64,000 bases of DNA from an uncultured Eubacteriales bacterium (GTDB lineage: Bacteria; Bacillota; Clostridia; Oscillospirales; CAG-272): assembly GCA_958352145.1 (NCBI GenBank), contig CATWNM010000006.1, forward strand, positions 1 to 64,000, given 5' to 3'. Shown in pieces: positions 15,304-24,894 of the stretch; position 1 is the stretch's first letter; each line of letters opens with the position of its first letter. Made by a program: the position numbers and the translations under genes. Below the pieces are notes generated by a model. It saw only the letters and a program-made list of their open reading frames with translations, was not told the origin of the DNA and searched no databases.

Positions 15304-16065
15304 CTAGGCTCGGCCGGTGTGCCGCTTCTCCCGGTAGGTACCCAAAATAAACTTCGGCAGCTTCATCATGCGCCCAAGCCGACGCGGTTCCTTCAAAAGC
15401 CGATACAGCCATTCGAGCGACAGCCGGATAAAAATTTTTGGCGCCCGTTTCACTGCGCCCGCATAGACATCCAGACTTCCGCCCAGCGCCATGCACATCC
15501 GAACCGTTTCCAGACGCGCCCGGTTGTCGCGAATCCATTCCTCCTGCACGGGAACGCCGAGGCATACGAAAAGCAATTTTGCGCCGCTGCGATTGATTTT
15601 TTCCACAACCGCGTCATTTTCTGCGCCCGACTTCTGAAAATACCCGTCGTTTGTACCGCAAACGCACAGTCCCGGATATTTCCCGGTCATCCGGCGCGCT
15701 GCCTCTTCCGCCACCCCTGGCTTTGCGCCGAGAAAAAATACCCCATCCCCGCTCTGTGCGCAGTATTCCAGCATTTTCTCGCCCAGTTCCACCCCGGCCG
15801 CTTTGCCTTTCAGCGGCGTGCCGAGAATTTTTGCGGCTTTGACCACGCCGGCGCCGTCCGGCAAAACCATGTCGGCGCTGTTATATAATGCGTAATACGA
15901 CGGCTGCTCCACGCACATCTGCACGATCTCTGCGTTCGGCGTAAAAACGGCGTACAAACGGTCGCCCGAAAGCATTCCGCGGCCCAGCGCGGCAGCCTCG
16001 TCCAATGTAACGTTCAAAAAATCCACGCCGCGAACATTGATTTTTTCATACTGCCCAGTTGCCAT
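15304..16065 (-). CDS. WecG/TagA/CpsF family glycosyltransferase
   Basis: This 253-residue enzyme matches the family that transfers N-acetylmannosamine or a similar sugar to undecaprenyl-diphosphate-GlcNAc in wall teichoic acid or capsule synthesis. Seen motifs are FTPNAEIV, ADMVLPDGAGV (catalytic Asp region), VFFLGAKPGV and LLFVCLGVPVQEEWI. It has no membrane segment and should act at the inner face of the membrane. No other wall-polymer genes adjoin it, so the exact sugar cannot be assigned. It has its own promoter. Confidence 0.9.
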   Translation of the reverse strand: MATGQYEKINVRGVDFLNVTLDEAAALGRGMLSGDRLYAVFTPNAEIVQMCVEQPSYYALYNSADMVLPDGAGVVKAAKILGTPLKGKAAGVELGEKMLEYCAQSGDGVFFLGAKPGVAEEAARRMTGKYPGLCVCGTNDGYFQKSGAENDAVVEKINRSGAKLLFVCLGVPVQEEWIRDNRARLETVRMCMALGGSLDVYAGAVKRAPKIFIRLSLEWLYRLLKEPRRLGRMMKLPKFILGTYREKRHTGRA

Positions 16066-16147
16066 CGAATATTAACCTGCTCTTTCATTTTCTTAAAGTA
16101 CACTGCACTTCTGCGAGCTTTAAAAATATACTATTTTCTCATACATA

Positions 16148-16176
16148 CTTTAACACAAGCGAGCGCCGCAGTCAAG
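16148..16176 (-). promoter_or_regulatory. Promoter of the TagA-type gene
   Basis: TTGACT (16171-16176) and TAAAGT (16148-16153) with a 17-base spacer, 83 bases before the start codon. Confidence 0.7.
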
Positions 16177-16249
16177 AATAGCCTTACGCGGTTTTATCTT
16201 TTTGACCACTCTATGACTGAAAAAAAAACTGCGCTTTTCCGTAAGCGGA

Positions 16250-16278
16250 TTGACTGAAAAAAACAAATATGGTATACT
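16250..16278 (+). promoter_or_regulatory. Promoter of pfp
   Basis: TTGACT (16250-16255) and TATACT (16273-16278) with a 17-base spacer, 34 bases upstream of the ATG. It diverges from the promoter at 16148-16176. Confidence 0.8.
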
Positions 16279-16312
16279 GTTCCTGTTAATAAAATAGAAT
16301 GGAGATTTCATA

Positions 16313-17548
16313 ATGGAGAAACTCTACGGCAACGCCGTGGTGGGGCAGTCGGGGGGGCCGACTGCCGCCATCAACGCCACGCTGTCCGGCGTAATTCGCG
16401 GCGCGCTTGCCGCCGCTGAAAAAGGATCGATCGGCAAAATCTACGGTATGCGCAACGGCATCGAGGGGCTTTGCGAGGAACGGCTAGTCGATCTGGGTAA
16501 AATTTTCAACGGCGAGCAGCGTTTTACAGATCTCGAAACCACGCCTGCGGCAGCGCTTGGCTCTTGCCGGAAAAGGCTTCCGGATCCCCTTGAAAACCCG
16601 CTCCCTTTCGAGTACATTCTGGAAATTTTCAAGAAATACGACATTCGTTTTTTCTTCTACATCGGCGGGAATGACTCGATGGACACCGTATTGAAGCTTT
16701 CCCAGTACATGGAAAGCGCCGGCTATGAAATGCGGATTCTCGGCATCCCCAAAACCATCGACAACGATTTGTGCGAAACGGATCACAGTCCCGGTTTTGG
16801 TTCGGCAGCCAAATACATAGCCACTTCCGTCAAGGAAATTCTCTGCGACTGTGCGGTCTATACGACAAAAGCCGTTACCATCACCGAGATCATGGGCCGA
16901 GATGCCGGATGGCTGACCGCCGCGGCCGCGCTACCCCGATTGTCGGGCGGATGCTGCCCGGACTACATTTATTTGCCCGAGCGAGAATTTGATATGGACA
17001 GCTTTTTTTCAGACGTGCGCACGGCGCTCAAAGCGCATCCCAACGTGGTCATCGCCGTATCCGAGGGCGTCAAATTTGCAAGCGGCGCTTATGTATGTGA
17101 AAGTCTGCCCGGACGCAAATCCGACGCGTTCGGACACACGCAGCTTTCCGGCACCGGCACGTGCCTTGCCATTGCGCTGCGTGAGGAAATCGGCTGCAAA
17201 ACGCGCGCGGTTGAATTCAACACCTCGCAGCGATGCGCCTCGCATATCGCCTCCCGAACGGATATACGCGAATCGGTGCAGATCGGACGGCGCGCAGTTG
17301 AATTTGCGCTGCGCGGCGTCACTGGGCACATGATGAATTTTATCCGGAGCAAAACCGGTTACAAAATCACCATCGACAGCGTAGACGTCCGCGAGGTGGC
17401 AAATCGGGTGCGGCGCGTGCCGGATGAATATATTACGCCCTCCGGAAACAATGTGACCGACAAATGTCTAGATTACCTGCGCCCGCTGATCGAAGGAGAG
17501 ATCCGCTACCGCCGGGAAGCCGGACTGCCCGTGCACTTTAAAATCTGA
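16313..17548 (+). CDS. pfp: Pyrophosphate-dependent 6-phosphofructokinase
   Basis: The enzyme phosphorylates fructose 6-phosphate using pyrophosphate instead of ATP, and is reversible. The 411-residue protein has GQSGGPTAAIN near the start, GGNDSMDT with Asp in the position that excludes ATP, the catalytic PKTIDND, and GRDAGWLTA. GGAGATTTCATA precedes the ATG. It is a single-gene unit with a strong promoter and terminator. Together with gap it suggests a pyrophosphate-linked glycolysis, as in many Clostridia. Confidence 0.93.
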   Translation: MEKLYGNAVVGQSGGPTAAINATLSGVIRGALAAAEKGSIGKIYGMRNGIEGLCEERLVDLGKIFNGEQRFTDLETTPAAALGSCRKRLPDPLENPLPFEYILEIFKKYDIRFFFYIGGNDSMDTVLKLSQYMESAGYEMRILGIPKTIDNDLCETDHSPGFGSAAKYIATSVKEILCDCAVYTTKAVTITEIMGRDAGWLTAAAALPRLSGGCCPDYIYLPEREFDMDSFFSDVRTALKAHPNVVIAVSEGVKFASGAYVCESLPGRKSDAFGHTQLSGTGTCLAIALREEIGCKTRAVEFNTSQRCASHIASRTDIRESVQIGRRAVEFALRGVTGHMMNFIRSKTGYKITIDSVDVREVANRVRRVPDEYITPSGNNVTDKCLDYLRPLIEGEIRYRREAGLPVHFKI

Positions 17549-17569
17549 TAAAGCTGACGTATCGCGCGA

Positions 17570-17606
17570 AAAGCGGTCTGGAAAAATCCAGACCGCTTTA
17601 TTTTTT
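17570..17606. terminator. Terminator after pfp, probably shared with the convergent lipoprotein gene
   Basis: AAAGCGGTCTGG and CCAGACCGCTTT form a perfect 12-bp stem with a 6-base loop, followed by ATTTTTT on the plus strand. It also borders the stop of the convergent gene at 17605. Confidence 0.9.
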
Positions 17607-18006
17607 ACGGAGATATGCCCTCGCTCAGCAGATGCTGCCTGTATGCGCCACCTGAACTGCTCTGGACAAACACTCTGTCCTTATCACTCTCGCTTACATA
17701 AACTTTAGAGCCAAGCTCAATTCGCGAGGATTCCAGATCTTCATCCGGGAAATCATAAATATCCTCTTTGACGATTTCGCCGTAAAAAGTAAATCCCTCC
17801 GGGAGTTCATTCCAAATTCCGTCCCTGTTGTCGTCAAACAAATAGAGCCGGCTGTCTACAAAAAGATACTGCCTCTGCATCGTTCCTGTCGGATAACCTG
17901 TTGAAACCTGCTCTTCCTCTTTCTCGATCTTTTCAGAACGTCCCGCGCACCCCGCAAACAGCAGCATGCAGCAGCAAAACAAACACAAAAATTTCACAAG
18001 CTTCAT
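17605..18006 (-). CDS. Small lipoprotein of unknown function
   Basis: This 133-residue protein has a clear lipoprotein signal, MKLVKFLCLF and then LLFAGC, with the lipidated Cys near residue 20. The mature part is acidic and contains RQYLFVDSRLYLFDDNRDG and GSKVYVSES. GGGAGG lies 6 bases before the ATG at 18006. It is 33 bases downstream of a broken C39-like peptidase and may share its promoter. No family recognised. Confidence 0.75.
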   Translation of the reverse strand: MKLVKFLCLFCCCMLLFAGCAGRSEKIEKEEEQVSTGYPTGTMQRQYLFVDSRLYLFDDNRDGIWNELPEGFTFYGEIVKEDIYDFPDEDLESSRIELGSKVYVSESDKDRVFVQSSSGGAYRQHLLSEGISP

Positions 18007-18038
18007 GTACACCCTCCCAGAATAAATGGAATTTTATC

Positions 18039-18688
18039 TCAGGGCAGTATCGTCTTCTGCGCCACCGTAACTTTGCAGATAAAGTCATTGATATCTGCAT
18101 TCCAGCATTTCATCACAATAGAAGAGGACTGCCCGTCGACAACCTTTACATAATTCAGTTCCGCATTGGTTGATACCGCGCCGACGCAAAGCATCATATG
18201 GTCTTCTATCTTATCGTAACTTCCGGTTTTTGCCGGAGCAAAACCGAGAAGCAGCGTCCGCCCGGCGGCAATTTCATCTTTGATCTTATCATATGCCGGC
18301 GGCCAGTCATTGGTGCTGAAAACATAAAATACATTGCCATCAATCAGCGGCGTGGAGCGATCAGACGCATATTGAGCCATCGCCGGCGGGATGTTACTAT
18401 TCGCATATTTAGGGAAATATTTGTCTACGGCACTCATAAGCACTTCAAACTTAGCCTGAGTATTGACGGCAGGCATAAGTCCGGAAAACCATTATTATTC
18501 CAGTACAAAAGCAAACGGCTCACCGCACACACGATGCAATTGCCTTTCTGGAAATAAACGGGTACCTGGCTCAAAACAGTCTGCGGAGCAACCTGCGCCT
18601 GCGCCCCAAAATTGAAATAACATTCTTTCACAGACTGCTGCATTTCCGAATCGGTAATATACACCGGCGTCTGCCCGCCAACCGACAC
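18039..18688 (-). pseudogene. Broken C39-like cysteine peptidase
   Basis: Two overlapping frames (18434-18688 and 18039-18476) together encode one C39-like protein. The first holds PVYFQKGNCIVCAVSRLLLY with the catalytic Cys, and the second holds KIEDHMMLCVGA with the His. A frameshift near 18470 splits them. The 5' part is also damaged: an in-frame stop lies just before the readable homology and no signal peptide remains. A sequencing error could explain the shift but less easily the lost N-terminus. Confidence 0.65.
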
Positions 18689-18792
18689 GCCATGATTGGC
18701 AAAATCATATACTCATTTTACATTTGAAAACAATAAAATGAAAAGAAAAAAGGCGAAAAGGAACATCCGCTCCCGATCAATCTTGTATTTAA

Positions 18793-18821
18793 ATTATAAC
18801 ATATATTTTTGAAAAAATCAA
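18793..18821 (-). promoter_or_regulatory. Promoter of the peptidase remnant and lipoprotein
   Basis: TTGATT (18816-18821) and TATAAT (18793-18798) with a 17-base spacer in a very AT-rich patch. The rest of 18689-19009 holds no gene. Confidence 0.75.
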
Positions 18822-18967
18822 TATATATCGTTAAAATATAACAAAAATAGAAGGGAAGTCTGTATGCCCTTTATACACCTTATGGCTTGGCAAGTGCCGC
18901 TCCTGCGGCGCGCGGCGCAAGCAAACCAGCCTTTTAACAGAAAAAACAAAGTTTTTTTGACAAGCTC

Positions 18968-18992
18968 AGGGCGAGGATGAAAATCCCCGCCC
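18968..18992. terminator. Hairpin at the end of the fatty-acid operon
   Basis: GGGCGAGGAT and ATCCCCGCCC pair with one mismatch around a short loop, starting 18 bases after the accA stop. The T-run (TTTTT) is on the plus strand, so leftward termination would rely on the stem alone. Confidence 0.5.
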
Positions 18993-19009
18993 TTTTTAAT
19001 TCAAACCCA

Positions 19010-19795
19010 TCAAAGCTCGTCGTAAATACCGATTTTCCGAAAGCGATCGTACCGCGCCGCCAGCATCCTATTTCGGGAGAGCCGACCGAGGACTTTCAGT
19101 TCGCTTAAAAGCGTCTTTTTCATCATCTCGCACATTGCGGGAAAGTCTTCAAAATTTTCCGGAATAATTTCCTCCGCCACGCCGAAACGCACCATATCCT
19201 CCGCAGTGATATGCAGGCATTCGGCCGCATCCGCAGCGCGCGCGGCGTCTTTCCAAAGTATACTCGCGCACCCCTCGGGCGAAATAACCGAATACACCGC
19301 GTTTTCAAGCATATAAACCCGGTCGGACGCTGCAAGCGCAAGCGCACCGCCGCTGCCGCCTTCGCCGACGACCACCGTAACGACCGGTGTGCGCAGACCC
19401 ATCATTTCCATGATATTTTCAGCGATCGCCTGTCCCTGTCCGCGTTCTTCGCCCTCAGCGCCGCAAAACGCGCCCTGCGTGTCCACAAAGCAAACGACCG
19501 GACGGTTAAACTTCTCCGCCTGCCGCATCAAACGCAGCGCCTTGCGGTAGCCCTCAGGCTTCGGAGAGCCGAAATTGTTGTGCATCCTGGACGCGAGGTC
19601 GCCGCCCTTGTCGATGGCGATATACGTAACCGGCATATTGCCGAGATACCCGACACCGCCAAGAATCGCGCTGTCCTCTCCATAGCGGCGGTCTCCGCAA
19701 AGATCCACGCGCCCGGTAAACAGCCCGCCGACGTAATCGGCTCCGGTCGGACGGCCGTTCTGCCTTGCGGCTTTCAGTCTTTCATACGGCGTCAT
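19010..19795 (-). CDS. accA: Acetyl-CoA carboxylase carboxyltransferase, alpha subunit
   Basis: Together with AccD it moves the carboxyl group from biotin to acetyl-CoA to make malonyl-CoA. The 261-residue protein has the crotonase-like core with FVDTQGAFCG, GEGGSGGALALA and VISPEGCASILWKDA. It is shorter than the E. coli protein (319) because the N-terminal helix is reduced, as in many Firmicutes. Its ATG overlaps the accD stop by 4 bases, which keeps the two subunits in balance. It is the last gene of the operon. Confidence 0.95.
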   Translation of the reverse strand: MTPYERLKAARQNGRPTGADYVGGLFTGRVDLCGDRRYGEDSAILGGVGYLGNMPVTYIAIDKGGDLASRMHNNFGSPKPEGYRKALRLMRQAEKFNRPVVCFVDTQGAFCGAEGEERGQGQAIAENIMEMMGLRTPVVTVVVGEGGSGGALALAASDRVYMLENAVYSVISPEGCASILWKDAARAADAAECLHITAEDMVRFGVAEEIIPENFEDFPAMCEMMKKTLLSELKVLGRLSRNRMLAARYDRFRKIGIYDEL

Positions 19796-20634
19796 CTGGC
19801 GTTTACCCCTTTCGCACTGTGTATTTTGAGCAGCGTGGCAAGCGTCGCGCGCAAATTCTCCCGGGGAATGATATTGTCCACAAATCCATGTTCCAGCAAA
19901 AATTCCGCGCTTTGAAAGTTGCCAGGCAGCGCAGACTTCGTCGTCTGCTCGACGACACGCCGTCCGGCAAAGCCAATCAGCGCGCCCGGTTCGGCCAAAA
20001 TAATATCGCCCTGCATGGCAAACGAAGCCGTCACGCCGCCGGTCGTCGGATCGGTCAGCACAGCGATATACAAATTCCCCGCGGCCGCATGATTTTTCAC
20101 GGCGCCTGAAACTTTCGCCATCTGCATCAGAGAAACGATTCCCTCCTGCATCCGCGCGCCGCCGGAAGCAGTAAAGCCAACCACCGGCATGGAATTTTTT
20201 AAAGCGTATTCAAACAGACGGGTAATCTTTTCACCGACTGCGCTGCCCATGCTGGCCATGATGAAGCGCGGATCCATCACAAATACCGCGCACTCGGTAT
20301 CCTCGACCCGCATGGTTCCGCAAAGAACCGCCTCCCGCTCGCCGGTCTGCGCTCTCGCTTTTTCCAGTTTTTCCGCATAGCCGGGAAATTCCAGAAAATC
20401 CCGGCTGGTCACGCCGGCAAAAAGTTCGCGAAAACTGTTTTTATCCGCAAGATAAGCAACGCGTGTGCGGGGCGGAATGCGAATGTATTTGCCGCAGGCG
20501 GGACAAATACAGAAATTCTCAATCAACGCCTTCCTCGAAAACTCCGCCTTACAGCCCGAGCAGGTCTCGGTTTTATCGGCGGTGCCCTTCAAAACCGGTT
20601 TTAAATTATTCTTTTTCTTCAGAAAATCAAACAT
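19792..20634 (-). CDS. accD: Acetyl-CoA carboxylase carboxyltransferase, beta subunit
   Basis: The 280-residue partner of AccA begins with a Cys4 zinc ribbon, CSGCKAEF and CICPACGK (Cys pairs near residues 22 and 41), followed by the carboxyltransferase fold with GFTASGGARMQEG and LTDPTTGGVTASFA. The zinc ribbon is known to bind DNA and mRNA in E. coli. It starts 3 bases after fabZ ends. The biotin carrier (accB) and biotin carboxylase (accC) that usually sit in this operon are absent, so they must be encoded elsewhere. Confidence 0.95.
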   Translation of the reverse strand: MFDFLKKKNNLKPVLKGTADKTETCSGCKAEFSRKALIENFCICPACGKYIRIPPRTRVAYLADKNSFRELFAGVTSRDFLEFPGYAEKLEKARAQTGEREAVLCGTMRVEDTECAVFVMDPRFIMASMGSAVGEKITRLFEYALKNSMPVVGFTASGGARMQEGIVSLMQMAKVSGAVKNHAAAGNLYIAVLTDPTTGGVTASFAMQGDIILAEPGALIGFAGRRVVEQTTKSALPGNFQSAEFLLEHGFVDNIIPRENLRATLATLLKIHSAKGVNAR

Positions 20635-20637
20635 GGC

Positions 20638-21066
20638 TCATTCCTCATTTTCAGGAATTACGGCAAAAGAAAACTCCGCGCTCAGGCATTTTTTGCCGCA
20701 AACATACCCTTCGCCGCTGGCAAAATAAAATACACCCTTATTTTTGGTAATGCGGCAGACCGTCTCAAATGTATCGCCCGGCCGCACCGGACTTTTAAAG
20801 CGCACCTTGTCAAGGCCGGTATACAGCGTCTGTACTTTTTTTCCGCGCGCGGCGTCCACCAAAAGCACACAGGCCGACTGCGCCAGGATTTCGCACAGGA
20901 TTACGCCGGGTACAACCGGGTTTCCGGGAAAATGCCCGTCCAAAAAGAATTCACTGCCGGTAATATATTTTTTGCCATGTGCCTCGCCGCCGACGACCTC
21001 GGCCTCGTCGATCAGCAGCATAGAATTCCGGTGCGGCAGAATCTGCATGATTTCTTCTTTATTCAT
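20638..21066 (-). CDS. fabZ: 3-hydroxyacyl-ACP dehydratase
   Basis: It removes water from 3-hydroxyacyl-ACP in each elongation cycle. The 142-residue hot-dog protein has FFLDGHFPGNPVVPG, where the His is catalytic, and GVILCEILAQSA with the catalytic Glu. It lies 9 bases after fabF. In relatives accB lies between these two genes, but here there is no room for it. Confidence 0.95.
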   Translation of the reverse strand: MNKEEIMQILPHRNSMLLIDEAEVVGGEAHGKKYITGSEFFLDGHFPGNPVVPGVILCEILAQSACVLLVDAARGKKVQTLYTGLDKVRFKSPVRPGDTFETVCRITKNKGVFYFASGEGYVCGKKCLSAEFSFAVIPENEE

Positions 21067-21075
21067 AGGTTCCTC

Positions 21076-22299
21076 TCAGATTTTTCGAAAAGCGATGCAG
21101 GCGTTATGCCCGCCAAACCCGAGCGAATCGGAAAGCGCAAGCGTAAGCTCGGCGCGCACCGCCTGATTCGACGTATAATTCAAGTCGCAGGTTTCGTCCG
21201 GCTCATCCAAATGGATCGTCGGCGGTACAATGCCGTTTTTCAGCGCAAGAACAGCGGCTACCGCCTCCGCCGCGCCCGCCGCGCCGAGCAAATGCCCGGT
21301 CATGGACTTGGTCGAACTGATGTGCAGTTTTTTGGCGTCCTCGCCGAATACGGATTTGATCGCCGTCGTTTCAATCGTATCGTTCAGCGCCGTGCCGGTG
21401 CCGTGCGCGTTGATATAGATGTTTTCGGGCGCCGCGGACACTTCGCCCACCGCGTCCCGGATCGCCTTTGCCGAGTAAACTGCGCCGGGATCAGGCGCCG
21501 TGATATGGTGTGCGTCGCAGGTCGCGCCGTATCCGCAGACCTCCGCATAAATTTTCGCGCCGCGCGCAACTGCATGCGCATAATCTTCGAGGATCAGGGC
21601 GGCTGCGCCCTCTCCAAGCACAAACCCACCGCGCCGGCGGTCAAACGGCAGTGACGCAGCGTTTGGATCGTCGGACTGAGTCAGCGCCATACAATTGATA
21701 AAACCAGCAATGGCGACCGGATTGACCGTCGCTTCCGCGCCACCGCAAAGAATCGCTTTTGCGTACCCGTGCCGGATGGCGCGGTACGCCTCACCGACAG
21801 CCGAAGTGCCGGTCGCGCAGGCCGTAGAGACGCACATCGCATTCCCGTGCGCGCCGTAGCGGATCGCAATCTGTCCCGCCGCAATATTGATTATCATTTT
21901 CGGGATGAACTGGGGGCTGACCTTTTTCGGCCCCGCCTCCCGAATAAGGTCCTGCTCGGCGCAAAGCGTATTGATGCCGCCCACACCCGAACCGAAATAC
22001 ACGCCGAAATCCTCCGGTGCGACCTTTCCCTCAAGGGCGCTGTCTTCCATTGCTTCAGCGGCCGCATACAGCGCGTACTGCGTATACAAATCGGTTTTGC
22101 GGACGGTCGGCTTATCTATACGAAGCAGCGGATCAAAATTTTTAACTTCAGCGGCAAGCTTGCAGCGGAAATCCGCCGTATCGAAACGCGTGATAAAATC
22201 AATCCCGCATTTGCCCGCAACAAGCCCATCCCAGAATTCGGCAACGCTGTTTCCGATCGGCGTAAGTGCGCCGAGACCGGTTACGACAACTCTGTTCAT
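21076..22299 (-). CDS. fabF: 3-oxoacyl-ACP synthase II
   Basis: The condensing enzyme extends acyl-ACP with malonyl-ACP. The 407-residue protein has the nucleophile Cys in VSTACATGTSA and the two active-site His in NAHGTGTALND and STKSMTGHLLGAAG. It starts MNRVVVTGLGALTPIG, 8 bases after fabG. Length is normal. Confidence 0.96.
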   Translation of the reverse strand: MNRVVVTGLGALTPIGNSVAEFWDGLVAGKCGIDFITRFDTADFRCKLAAEVKNFDPLLRIDKPTVRKTDLYTQYALYAAAEAMEDSALEGKVAPEDFGVYFGSGVGGINTLCAEQDLIREAGPKKVSPQFIPKMIINIAAGQIAIRYGAHGNAMCVSTACATGTSAVGEAYRAIRHGYAKAILCGGAEATVNPVAIAGFINCMALTQSDDPNAASLPFDRRRGGFVLGEGAAALILEDYAHAVARGAKIYAEVCGYGATCDAHHITAPDPGAVYSAKAIRDAVGEVSAAPENIYINAHGTGTALNDTIETTAIKSVFGEDAKKLHISSTKSMTGHLLGAAGAAEAVAAVLALKNGIVPPTIHLDEPDETCDLNYTSNQAVRAELTLALSDSLGFGGHNACIAFRKI

Positions 22300-22307
22300 G
22301 GTTCCTC

Positions 22308-23042
22308 CTACATGGCAAGGCCGCCGTCGATGCGGATAACCTCGCCGGTAATATAATCCGAAGCGGGCGACGCCAAAAACAGCGCAAGCTTCGCAATTTC
22401 CTCCGGTTTTGCAAAGCGCCGCATGGGAATAGACGCCAAAACCTGCTCGTCACCCTGGAAAGCGGCGGTCATATCGGTCGCGACGAAACCGGGCGCGATC
22501 GCATTGCAGCAGACACCGCGCGGCGCAAGCTCCTTTGCCACAGACTTGGTAAGGCCGATTAGTCCGGCTTTCGAGGCCGAATAATTCGTCTGCCCTGCGT
22601 TGCCCATCACGCCGGCGACCGAACTCATATTGATGATTTTGCCGCAGCGTTTCTTCATCATGATCGAATAAACCTGCTTGGTAGCCAGAAAAGCACCTTT
22701 CAGATTGACGCCGAGTACGTCGTCATAGTCGGCTTCTTTCATCATCAGCATCAGCTTATCGCGGTTGATGCCCGCGTTGTTGACCAAAATATCCACCGTA
22801 CCGAAATCAGCGAGCACCGCCTTAAACGTAGCGGCAACTTCCGCCTCGACGGCCACGTTGCACACATACGCCGCCGCGCGCACGCCGAGCGCGCCGATCT
22901 CCTTTACGGTTTCGTCCGCGCGCTCAGGCGCGCCCACATACAAAATGGCAATATCCGCGCCGTTTTTTGCAAACTCGAGACAAATTGCCTTTCCGATTCC
23001 CTGAGAGCCGCCGGTCACGACGGCAACTTTTCCTTTAAGCAT
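22308..23042 (-). CDS. fabG: 3-oxoacyl-ACP reductase
   Basis: This NADPH-dependent short-chain reductase of 244 residues starts MLKGKVAVVTGGSQGIGKA, has NNAGINRD, and the catalytic Tyr and Lys in YSASKAGLIG. I use the ATG at 23042; a longer frame to 23123 overlaps fabD and lacks a ribosome site. The start overlaps the end of fabD by 8 bases. Confidence 0.95.
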   Translation of the reverse strand: MLKGKVAVVTGGSQGIGKAICLEFAKNGADIAILYVGAPERADETVKEIGALGVRAAAYVCNVAVEAEVAATFKAVLADFGTVDILVNNAGINRDKLMLMMKEADYDDVLGVNLKGAFLATKQVYSIMMKKRCGKIINMSSVAGVMGNAGQTNYSASKAGLIGLTKSVAKELAPRGVCCNAIAPGFVATDMTAAFQGDEQVLASIPMRRFAKPEEIAKLALFLASPASDYITGEVIRIDGGLAM

Positions 23043-23952
23043 GTCGGATCTCCTCACACGCGGCCACGAGCGTTTCGGGGCTGTTGACCGCAAAGCACTT
23101 ACTCTCCGGCGAAATTTTTGCAATCAGCTTTTTCAGCGTCTCACCTACGCCGGTCTCTACAAAGGTGTCAAATCCGTCCGCCAGCATGGCGCGGATAATC
23201 GTCTCCCAGCGCACGGGATGATTGATCTGCTTCTCCAGCAACGCGCGAACCTCGTCCGTGTACGGCGCGCCGGTATAATTAGCATAAGTCAAAAGCGCGG
23301 GCTTTGCAAGGGTATACGCACCGAGCGCCTCGCCAAACGACTTTGCCGCCTCGTCCATAAACGGCGAATGAAAACCGCCGCCGACCGCAAGCGGAATCGC
23401 GCGGCCGCCGGCCGCCTTGACCTCGCGGCAAAACGGCTCAAGCTCTGCCGACGCCCCCGAAACGACCAGCTGCCCGCCGCCGTTATAGTTGACAGGGTAC
23501 ACCTGCCGGTAATGCGTACAGAGTTCTTCCACCGTTTCATACGGCAGCTTCACAATCGCCGCCATCGAGGCCGAAACCGCCGCCGCGGCTTTTCCCATAA
23601 ACGCGCCGCGGCAGACGGCCATAGAAAAGCCGTCCATATAAGAATACGCTCCCGCAAACGCGAGCGCGGGAATTTCTCCCAGCGAAAACCCCGCGGCGGC
23701 CGCAGGCAAAACGCCCGCCTCTTTCATAGCAATCGCCGCGCCGAGGTCGGCAAGATACAGGCAGGGCTGCGTATTTTCCGTGCGCCGGAGTTCGGTCTCA
23801 TCGCCCGCAAACATCATCTCCAGCGTCCCCGGCCGAAAGCGCTCGGCTTGGTCAAACAGTCGGCGTACGGACACGCAGTTGTCATAAAAACCGCGTCCCA
23901 TCCCCGGATGCTGCGCGCCCTGACCGGAGAAAACAAACGCTATTTTACCCAT
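23035..23952 (-). CDS. fabD: Malonyl-CoA:ACP transacylase
   Basis: It loads malonate onto ACP. The 305-residue protein begins KIAFVFSGQGAQHPGMG and has the nucleophile Ser in GFSLGEIPAL (the usual His before Ser is Phe here) and the catalytic His in GGGFHSPFM. It overlaps fabK by 13 bases and fabG by 8, so translation is tightly coupled. Confidence 0.95.
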   Translation of the reverse strand: MGKIAFVFSGQGAQHPGMGRGFYDNCVSVRRLFDQAERFRPGTLEMMFAGDETELRRTENTQPCLYLADLGAAIAMKEAGVLPAAAAGFSLGEIPALAFAGAYSYMDGFSMAVCRGAFMGKAAAAVSASMAAIVKLPYETVEELCTHYRQVYPVNYNGGGQLVVSGASAELEPFCREVKAAGGRAIPLAVGGGFHSPFMDEAAKSFGEALGAYTLAKPALLTYANYTGAPYTDEVRALLEKQINHPVRWETIIRAMLADGFDTFVETGVGETLKKLIAKISPESKCFAVNSPETLVAACEEIRHA

Positions 23953-24890
23953 TTTGCACCTCCCGAAAGGATCGCCTCGCAGCCGGATATCACCTCGTTT
24001 ATAATGTCGGCCGCGGGCTGCTCAGCTTTGAGCATACCCGAAATCTGTCCCGCAAGGAAGCAGCCGCCTGTCTTGTCACCCTCCACCGCCGCGCGGCGAA
24101 GCGCGCCCACGCCGAGATCGGCAATGCTCTCAGCGGTCGCCTCGGGCGCATATTCAAGCTTCAAAAAATTGCGGCTGAACGCATTTTTGATGCACCGGCA
24201 GGTATTGCCGCCGAATCGCCGCCCAGTCGTAACCGTAGAAACATCACTCGCCGAAAGCACCATATCTTTATAAACCGGATGTACGCCGCATTCTTTGGCG
24301 ACGAGGAAGCGCGTGCCCATCTGCACGCCGCAGGCGCCGAGCGCAAGCGCAGCGGCCATGCCGCGCCCGTCTGCGATGCCGCCTGCCGCAAGCACCGGGA
24401 TTTTCACCGCGTCCGCCACCTGCGGCACGAGCGCCATCGTGGTCAGTTCGCCAATATGTCCGCCGGATTCCTGCCCCTCCGCGATCACCGCGTCGGCGCC
24501 GGTCTTTTCCGCCATTTTCGCCATAGCGACCGAAGCGACGACGGGAATCACCGCAATGTTCGCCGCTTTCCACGCGGCCATGTATTTGCCCGGCATACCC
24601 GCGCCAGTCGTGACCACGCGGACGCCCTCGTCGATCACAACTTCGGCCACCTCGTCGGCAGCCGGACTCATCAGCATGATGTTCACACCGAAAGGCTTAT
24701 CGGTCAGAGACCTAGCGATCGCAATCTGTTCGCGCAGATGCGGAGCGCCCGCGTTCATCGCCGAGATAATGCCGAGGCCGCCCGCCTCAGACACGGCGGC
24801 GGCCAGACGCCCGTCTGCAATCCACGCCATGCCGCCCTGAAATATCGGATGCTCGATATGCAGCATCTCGCAAATCGGAGAACGGATCAT
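23940..24890 (-). CDS. fabK: Enoyl-ACP reductase II (FMN-dependent)
   Basis: It carries out the last reduction of the elongation cycle and replaces FabI. The 316-residue flavoprotein of the 2-nitropropane dioxygenase superfamily has HPIFQGGMAWIADG near the start, VTTGAGMPGKYM, and the FMN-binding GGIADGRGMAAALALGA. FabK is typical of Clostridia and streptococci and is insensitive to triclosan. It starts 4 bases after acpP. Confidence 0.95.
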   Translation of the reverse strand: MIRSPICEMLHIEHPIFQGGMAWIADGRLAAAVSEAGGLGIISAMNAGAPHLREQIAIARSLTDKPFGVNIMLMSPAADEVAEVVIDEGVRVVTTGAGMPGKYMAAWKAANIAVIPVVASVAMAKMAEKTGADAVIAEGQESGGHIGELTTMALVPQVADAVKIPVLAAGGIADGRGMAAALALGACGVQMGTRFLVAKECGVHPVYKDMVLSASDVSTVTTGRRFGGNTCRCIKNAFSRNFLKLEYAPEATAESIADLGVGALRRAAVEGDKTGGCFLAGQISGMLKAEQPAADIINEVISGCEAILSGGAKWVK

Positions 24891-24894
24891 TCGC

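Noticed and set aside
23041..24273. Long plus-strand frame over fabD/fabK
   Set aside because: Antisense shadow of two certain genes, with Arg/His-rich composition typical of such shadows.
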